Assembly (NCBI GenBank): GCA_021772615.1
Contig: JAJFLQ010000072.1
Coordinates: 1-39,693 of the forward strand
From: Verrucomicrobiota bacterium
Lineage (GTDB): Bacteria; Verrucomicrobiota; Lentisphaeria; JABSQK01; JAJFLO01
Reading direction: 5' to 3'
Length of the DNA stretch: 39,693 nucleotides
The translations under genes and the position numbers were made by a program. Positions 35,134 to 39,693 of this stretch are shown here, piece after piece. The stretch's first letter is position 1. Each line of letters begins with the position of its first letter. The notes beneath the pieces are model-generated. The model made no database searches. It saw only the letters and a program-made list of their open reading frames with translations, and was not told the DNA's origin.

Positions 35134-36636
35134 TCAATGTCCACCGTGACCGTCTTTTTTTGCCGGCGCTGTGTCCGCAACAGGCTCCATAGCGGCATCA
35201 CCGATTCGACCGCCGGCGAGCACGTGATCCAGTTCGGCTCGCGTAATCCAATACTTCTTGAGAATCTCAACATATGCCTTGCGCGCCCTAAGTTCGTCCA
35301 TCTTCGCTTCCAGCAGAGCATATGGTCCAAGGAACATTCCGTTGTAATGCTCGAGAGAGAGCTTAACGATACGCGATTTCAGTGGGAGCACAGCGGATTC
35401 GTAGTACTCGATCTTGCCTATCAATTCGTCGTGAAGTTCCCGGAGCAATCGGAATTCCGATCGCAGATGAATGCCGATACTGGACAATTCATGCTCCTTC
35501 TGCCGCAGCAACGCCGTGTAGCGTTCGACTTCGGTCTGATTGCGATCGAATATCGGGATCTCAAGTGCTCCGGAAACGCCCGACGCCGGGATGTGAAAAT
35601 CTTCTTCTTCGCGAATCAGGCCCAGTTCGAGTGCGGGTATGATGGTTGCCTTGTTAACGCCCAACTCGCGTTTGAGGATGCCGATTTCGTACATGGCCGC
35701 TTCGATTGCCAGGCTGTTGCTTATCGCGCGGTCGACGGACTCATCGGAAACACTGCTCCCCGGACGGGTGAGTTCGGTGGGCATGGACCATGCAGTCGAC
35801 TCCCCCCAAAACCCAAGGAGCTGGTTGATTCTCTCGCGCGCTACTGTGACGTTGCGTTGCTGATCGGTACGTTTCAGCGTGATGTCCTGGTATGCTGCCT
35901 GGTGTCCTGCCAGGGTAAGATCGCTGATATTGCCGACGCGATGCTGCTCCAGGGCCATCTCAAGGCGCACCGCAACGCCATCAAGCACTTTCTGCATGAG
36001 ACTCAGCTTCATGGACTCGCCCTGATAGGTGTAAACGGCGATCGACACATCCGTAATCAGGCGAATTACTTTTTCGGACAGTCGCATTTTCTCCACCTCC
36101 ATACGGGCCCTCGACACCTTCGCCATTTCGTGTCTGCGAATCACATCGATAAAGTCCATTGTGACCGAAAAATGGAACTGTGCGTCGCGCGTATCGGGTT
36201 CGACGAAGCCGACGCCCGGTACGAATAACGGTACCGATTCTTCATCTTCGAATGATTCGAGAATGTCGAAATGAATCGTTGGGTTCCGTAAGATCGTTGC
36301 ATGTCGGAGTGCGGCTCTCTCGACGCCAAGCGCTTCGTAATCCTGCAGGAGCTGCGGATTGTTGAGCAGGGCTATCTGGATTGCGTTGCGCAGGCCCAAC
36401 GGCTTCTCGTCGAGCGTGCGCTTGCGCTCGTCGGCTAGGTGTCGGTCGGGTTCCAGCTTGACGGCTACTCCGGAATCAGCGACTCGGCGTTGGACGTCAC
36501 GACCAACGTCACGAATATCGGCGTGGTGGCGAACCGTCTTGCAGCTCACCGCAAAGATGGTCAACACTCCCAAAACCAGCGGTGTTCGGTGCGCCAGCAG
36601 GCGTGTTGCCGGAGAATTGTGAAAGATCGATTTCAA
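35134..36636 (-). CDS. TolC/CusC-like outer-membrane efflux lipoprotein
   Basis: This 500-residue protein has a lipoprotein signal ending in the lipobox A-V-S-C and two long helical halves typical of outer-membrane factors (OEP domains, about 65-270 and 280-480). Helices contain N-A-I-Q-I-A-L-L-N-N-P-Q-L and L-T-L-A-G-H-Q-A-A-Y-Q-D, features seen in CusC-type proteins. The C-terminus ends in K-K-D-G-H-G-G-H, a potential metal-binding tail. I chose the TTG at 36636, which overlaps the stop codon of the upstream His-tailed lipoprotein (TTGA) and has GAGGGG 8 bases before it. Much longer frames only read through that lipoprotein gene. No CusA/CusB partner lies in the window, so either the pump is elsewhere or the protein works with the oxidase in another way. 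Confidence 0.88.
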   Translation of the reverse strand: MKSIFHNSPATRLLAHRTPLVLGVLTIFAVSCKTVRHHADIRDVGRDVQRRVADSGVAVKLEPDRHLADERKRTLDEKPLGLRNAIQIALLNNPQLLQDYEALGVERAALRHATILRNPTIHFDILESFEDEESVPLFVPGVGFVEPDTRDAQFHFSVTMDFIDVIRRHEMAKVSRARMEVEKMRLSEKVIRLITDVSIAVYTYQGESMKLSLMQKVLDGVAVRLEMALEQHRVGNISDLTLAGHQAAYQDITLKRTDQQRNVTVARERINQLLGFWGESTAWSMPTELTRPGSSVSDESVDRAISNSLAIEAAMYEIGILKRELGVNKATIIPALELGLIREEEDFHIPASGVSGALEIPIFDRNQTEVERYTALLRQKEHELSSIGIHLRSEFRLLRELHDELIGKIEYYESAVLPLKSRIVKLSLEHYNGMFLGPYALLEAKMDELRARKAYVEILKKYWITRAELDHVLAGGRIGDAAMEPVADTAPAKKDGHGGH

Positions 36637-36905
36637 TGATGTGACCCCTCGTGGTGATGCGATCCTTCGTGATGATGTGATCCCTCGTGTTCGCGTGCAT
36701 TCTCTTCGAGCCGCGTTGCCACCTCGCGCTCGAGCGCACTCTGGCGGAGCCCTGAAGCGGGTGACAAAGGCGACGAGTGAGCATCGGCAGCGGCCGGGTG
36801 GTCGTCCGGTAGTGCAGGCACGCGATTGATCGTGCCGCAACCGATCAATGCAGCTGCCAGCAACGATGCGGTCGCCGTGAGGACACACTTTGTCAGATTT
36901 GTCAT
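36633..36905 (-). CDS. Small lipoprotein with a His-rich repeat tail
   Basis: This 90-residue protein has a lipoprotein signal (L-L-A-A-A-L-I-G-C, lipobox L-I-G-C). A Pro/Asp/His stretch and an amphipathic helix (about 52-72) follow. It ends in three copies of H-E-G-S-H-H. Such a tail binds divalent metals or copper. The ATG at 36905 has GGGA upstream. Its stop codon overlaps the TTG start of the TolC-like gene, so the two are translationally coupled. It could be a metal-binding lid or chaperone for the efflux protein. The gene is easily missed because the TolC-like frame continues across it. I know of no named family. Confidence 0.75.
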   Translation of the reverse strand: MTNLTKCVLTATASLLAAALIGCGTINRVPALPDDHPAAADAHSSPLSPASGLRQSALEREVATRLEENAREHEGSHHHEGSHHHEGSHH

Positions 36906-36950
36906 TTTAAGTCCCGATTCACAGGTTTAGCTGATCATTACGTCGGTCCG

Positions 36951-39692
36951 TCAGTTGCCCGCCGGCGCAGGGTACATCCGGTTGCCGTTGCTGTTGATCC
37001 AGTATCCAACTCCGGCATCAAGGATGCCGGTTACGCGTGGTACCGTTTCGAAACGATTGCCGCGCCACCGCCAGATGGATCCTTTTACAGCGCCGTCATA
37101 TGGGGTTGTGACATTGGATAACGGGGCGATCAAATTCCAGCCGTCAACCAGCTGCAGTGGGGCGGATCCGTCGGCGGGGGCGTTCCCGGTAATACCAACA
37201 TCATCATCGTTGCGGTCACTGAAAAACCAGAATGCCTCTCCGGTTGCGAGACGGTCATTTGTTGCACGAACGGCATTACCGGTAGCATGCCAAATTGAAC
37301 CGGCAAGTACGTCCGAGAAAATTTCTGCTGCCGTATCGCACGCGGTCACGGGAAGGCCGATCAGGTTCCATCCCGGCGATACCGACAAGGTAGGGCTTTC
37401 CGGCATCGCATAAGATATTGAGATGGATGCGGTGCACGTACTTGTGTTGCCGCTGTCATCGGCAGTGGTCAGCACGATCACGACAGCGGGAAAGTCGTCG
37501 CAGTCGAGTTCGGATTGCGATAAGGTTTGCTTAGCAATAGCGCAATTATCCGATGACTGGTCGTTGATATCCGCCGGCGCAAGGGCTGCAACCATTGTGC
37601 TCTGATCCAGCAACGCCGTGGTGTCGCGGCAGGATGAACCGGGCGATTCCGTGTCCACGACCACTACGGTGAAACTGCAGGTGTCGAAGTTGCCCGCAGC
37701 GTCGGTAGCGGTATACAGCACCGTGGTCGCTCCCTTATCGAAGGTTGTGCCTGACACCGGAGCGGAGGACAGCATGATTTCCGGGCAATTGTCGGATACC
37801 GCAGGCGGCGGCCAAGTCACCACGGCACTACAGAGGTCCGGATCGGTCGACACCGTGAAGTCCAACGGACAATTGGAGATTGCAGGCGGTTGCAGATCGT
37901 GCAGGGTAACCAGAAACACGCATTCGTCGGTGTTGGAATTGCCGTCAGTGAGCGTATATCGAACCGTCGTCACGCCGACGTCAAAACGACTGTTTGGATC
38001 ATGTGTGGACTCGAGTGTGGCGCCCGGACAGTTGTCGTCGGCCGTCGGCGGCGTCCAATTCACTACCGCATCGCACAGTCCGGCCTCAGCATCCACCACG
38101 ATGTCTCCGGGACAATCCGATAAGACAGGAGATGTTTCGTCGACGACATTTACCGTGAAGATGCAGATACTTTCATTGCCGGAATTATCTTGCGCCGTGT
38201 AACTTACCTGTGTGCTTCCCAGGCTGAAGGTGTCGCCCGGATCGTGCGAAGATTCGAAACTGATGACCTCATCATTGTCGGTCGCGGTTGGCTCGGTCCA
38301 GGTCACAACCGCTTCACAGGCGGCATTCGCGGCGATGTCGATATCCGCAGGACAATTCGATATCACCGGGTTCCCCGTATCACTGACAATGACGTCAAAT
38401 GTGCACGTCGATGTATTCCCCGCGGCGTCGGAGGCGGTGTAGACGATCGCCGCGGTACCGTTCGGGAAAAGCGCGCCGGGCGGGTGATTCGGTGTCAGCG
38501 AGTTCAGGCTGCAATTGTCGACGGCCGACGGCGCGGTCCAGTCGACGGCCACCTCGGAACCGGTTTCCAGGTTTTCAAAGACATCACCCGGGCAATTGTT
38601 GATGGTCGGCGGCGCCCGGTCCTCTACGGTGATGGAAAACCGGCACGTTGCAAGGTTGCCGGCGCCATCTGATGCCTGATAGTTGACCACGGTTGTGCCG
38701 ATCGCCAAGGTCGCGCCCGGCGCATGACTGAACGAGACATCGACCGCGCCGCTGTTGTCATCGGCGGTCGGTGGTGTCCACGTTGCGGTTGCCATGCAGT
38801 TGGCATCCGCGGCGATAGTCTGATCGACCGGGCAGTTCGACAATGTTGGCGGTGTTACGTCAATCACGGTGACGGTGAATTCGCAGGTCGCGCGGTTTTC
38901 CGCGTCATCCACAGCGGTGTACGTTACGGTCGTCAAGCCAATATCGAACGTTGTGCCCGGAGAATGGCTTGACGGAAAGTCGGTCACGGCGCATTGGTCG
39001 CTCGCCGTGGGCTCGTCCCAGGTTGCGTCCGCTCCGCCGGATGCGCCCGCCGTCACGGTGAAATCGTTGGGGCATCCTGAAATCTCCGGCACCGTTACGT
39101 CCACGACCTCAATGCTGAAGCTGCAGCTTGTGGTGTTGCCTGCGTCGTCTTCGGCGGTGTAGATCACGGTGGTCGAATCCCCCACAAACAGAGCGCCCGG
39201 ATCGTGGGTGGTCGTCTCGCCGATCACGTCACAGTTGTCCACGAACGTTGGTGGTGTCCAAAACGCCATTGCCTCGCAGTTGTCATCGGCAGCGAGTGTC
39301 TGCGACGATGGACATGCGCCCAGCCCGGGCGGTTCGTCGTCTACGACCTTCACCGTAAAGCTGCACGTGCCGGTATTCCCCACCATATCCGTGGCTGTAT
39401 ATACCACTGTTGTTGTGCCGCGATCGAATGTTGTTCCCGGCATGGGGAGTGATGTGAGCGACACCAATTCGCAGTTATCGGATGCCGTCGGCGGCGGCCA
39501 GGACACCACGGCACTACAGAGGTCCGGATCGGTCGACACCGTGAAGTCGGTCGGACAGTCGGCGAGGTTGGGCGGCGTTTGATCGGATACGGTCACCGAG
39601 AAGGTGCATGAGGCCGTATTGCCTGAGTTGTCCGTCGCCACATAAACCACCAGATTCGTTCCCAGGCCGAATGACGACCCGGAGGAATGTGG
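36951..39692 (-). CDS. Large surface protein with HYR repeats and a duplicated GWNLI C-terminal domain (5' end outside the window)
   Basis: The window holds the last 913 or so residues. They comprise part of one HYR repeat, seven or eight full ones of about 80 residues, and one degenerate copy. Each full repeat has the pattern P-P-x-I-x-x-C-P-x-D, W-x-x-P-T-A-x-D-N-C, H-x-P-G-x-x-F, T-V-x-Y-T-A-x-D-x-A-G-N and C-x-F-x-V-x-V. HYR modules are immunoglobulin-like folds found in surface and adhesion proteins. The last ~150 residues contain two copies of a module with G-W-N-L-I, then G-S-I-W and a final aromatic W. They have no sorting signal I recognise. Repeats 2 and 9 in the window share an identical 45-bp DNA stretch. 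The gene ends 45 bases before the His-tailed lipoprotein gene. Confidence 0.9.
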   Translation of the reverse strand, partial: PHSSGSSFGLGTNLVVYVATDNSGNTASCTFSVTVSDQTPPNLADCPTDFTVSTDPDLCSAVVSWPPPTASDNCELVSLTSLPMPGTTFDRGTTTVVYTATDMVGNTGTCSFTVKVVDDEPPGLGACPSSQTLAADDNCEAMAFWTPPTFVDNCDVIGETTTHDPGALFVGDSTTVIYTAEDDAGNTTSCSFSIEVVDVTVPEISGCPNDFTVTAGASGGADATWDEPTASDQCAVTDFPSSHSPGTTFDIGLTTVTYTAVDDAENRATCEFTVTVIDVTPPTLSNCPVDQTIAADANCMATATWTPPTADDNSGAVDVSFSHAPGATLAIGTTVVNYQASDGAGNLATCRFSITVEDRAPPTINNCPGDVFENLETGSEVAVDWTAPSAVDNCSLNSLTPNHPPGALFPNGTAAIVYTASDAAGNTSTCTFDVIVSDTGNPVISNCPADIDIAANAACEAVVTWTEPTATDNDEVISFESSHDPGDTFSLGSTQVSYTAQDNSGNESICIFTVNVVDETSPVLSDCPGDIVVDAEAGLCDAVVNWTPPTADDNCPGATLESTHDPNSRFDVGVTTVRYTLTDGNSNTDECVFLVTLHDLQPPAISNCPLDFTVSTDPDLCSAVVTWPPPAVSDNCPEIMLSSAPVSGTTFDKGATTVLYTATDAAGNFDTCSFTVVVVDTESPGSSCRDTTALLDQSTMVAALAPADINDQSSDNCAIAKQTLSQSELDCDDFPAVVIVLTTADDSGNTSTCTASISISYAMPESPTLSVSPGWNLIGLPVTACDTAAEIFSDVLAGSIWHATGNAVRATNDRLATGEAFWFFSDRNDDDVGITGNAPADGSAPLQLVDGWNLIAPLSNVTTPYDGAVKGSIWRWRGNRFETVPRVTGILDAGVGYWINSNGNRMYPAPAGN
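37818..37862 (-). repeat. 45-bp segment identical to 39504-39548 inside the HYR gene
   Basis: This 45-base stretch is identical in both places, encoding the S-T-D-P-D-L-C-S-A-V-V strand of two HYR repeats. Other repeats in the gene are much more divergent, so this pair reflects a recent duplication or gene conversion. Confidence 0.85.
39504..39548 (-). repeat. Partner copy of the 45-bp HYR repeat segment
   Basis: This is the second copy of the identical stretch at 37818-37862, about 1.7 kb away in the same gene and orientation. Confidence 0.85.
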
Positions 39693-39693
39693 C

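Noticed and set aside
36637..36888. N-terminal extension of the TolC-like protein
   Set aside because: The added residues are Arg-rich, come from the His-tailed lipoprotein gene in another frame, and would bury the lipoprotein signal.

Overview
The window comes from a Gram-negative bacterium with an outer membrane. It holds three TonB-dependent receptors, a complete ExbB/ExbD/TonB set, lipoboxes and a TolC-type outer-membrane factor. The long HYR-repeat surface protein with a duplicated GWNLI tail, the Npt-type carrier fused to HEAT repeats and a cyclic-nucleotide domain, and the small secreted Cys-rich proteins would fit a member of the PVC group (Kiritimatiellota, Lentisphaerota or Verrucomicrobiota). 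That placement is inferred from gene content only; no rRNA gene is present.

Layout. 1-1618: the tail of a PhyH-like dioxygenase and a convergent GT2 glycosyltransferase, probably the edge of a cell-surface glycan locus. 2046-4533: a compact plus-strand operon of an unknown protein, a hexose-6-phosphate mutarotase, a second unknown protein and a lipoprotein. 4890-8288: an ADP/ATP-carrier-like membrane protein fused to HEAT repeats and a cNMP-binding domain. It converges on a small metallophosphoesterase (8305-9030).

9221-19803: a signalling block. On the minus strand are a REC-histidine kinase, a GAF-PAS histidine kinase and a tandem-REC protein. Divergent from these is a plus-strand operon of a small periplasmic protein (possibly YfiR-like), a TonB-dependent receptor and a large hybrid kinase with two REC domains and an HPt domain. 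None of these proteins carries a visible DNA-binding or enzymatic output domain.

20224-39692: every gene is on the minus strand. Read in the direction of transcription, the order is: a HYR-repeat surface protein (5' end outside the window), a lipoprotein with a His-rich tail, a TolC-like lipoprotein overlapping it by translational coupling, a two-domain multicopper oxidase, a small Cys-rich exported protein, an OprC/NosA-like copper-type receptor, a second Cys-rich exported protein, another TonB-dependent receptor, a six-Asp-box propeller with a CxCC motif, and a TtpC-type TonB system (DUF3450-like, TtpC-like, ExbB, ExbD, TonB, TPR). I read this as an envelope metal-handling island, most likely for copper, with its own energising machinery. 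The copper link rests on the oxidase, the receptor type and the Cys/His/Met-rich proteins; it is an inference. No inner-membrane pump (CusA/CusB or P-type ATPase) lies in the window.

Non-coding features include an 88-bp-period repeat between genes at 27097-27245 with a related fragment at 20178-20211, a strong hairpin terminator at 25782-25848, a hairpin-rich leader before the receptor at 27315-29630, a 19-bp tandem repeat before the signalling operon, and a good sigma-70-like promoter before the first Cys-rich gene.
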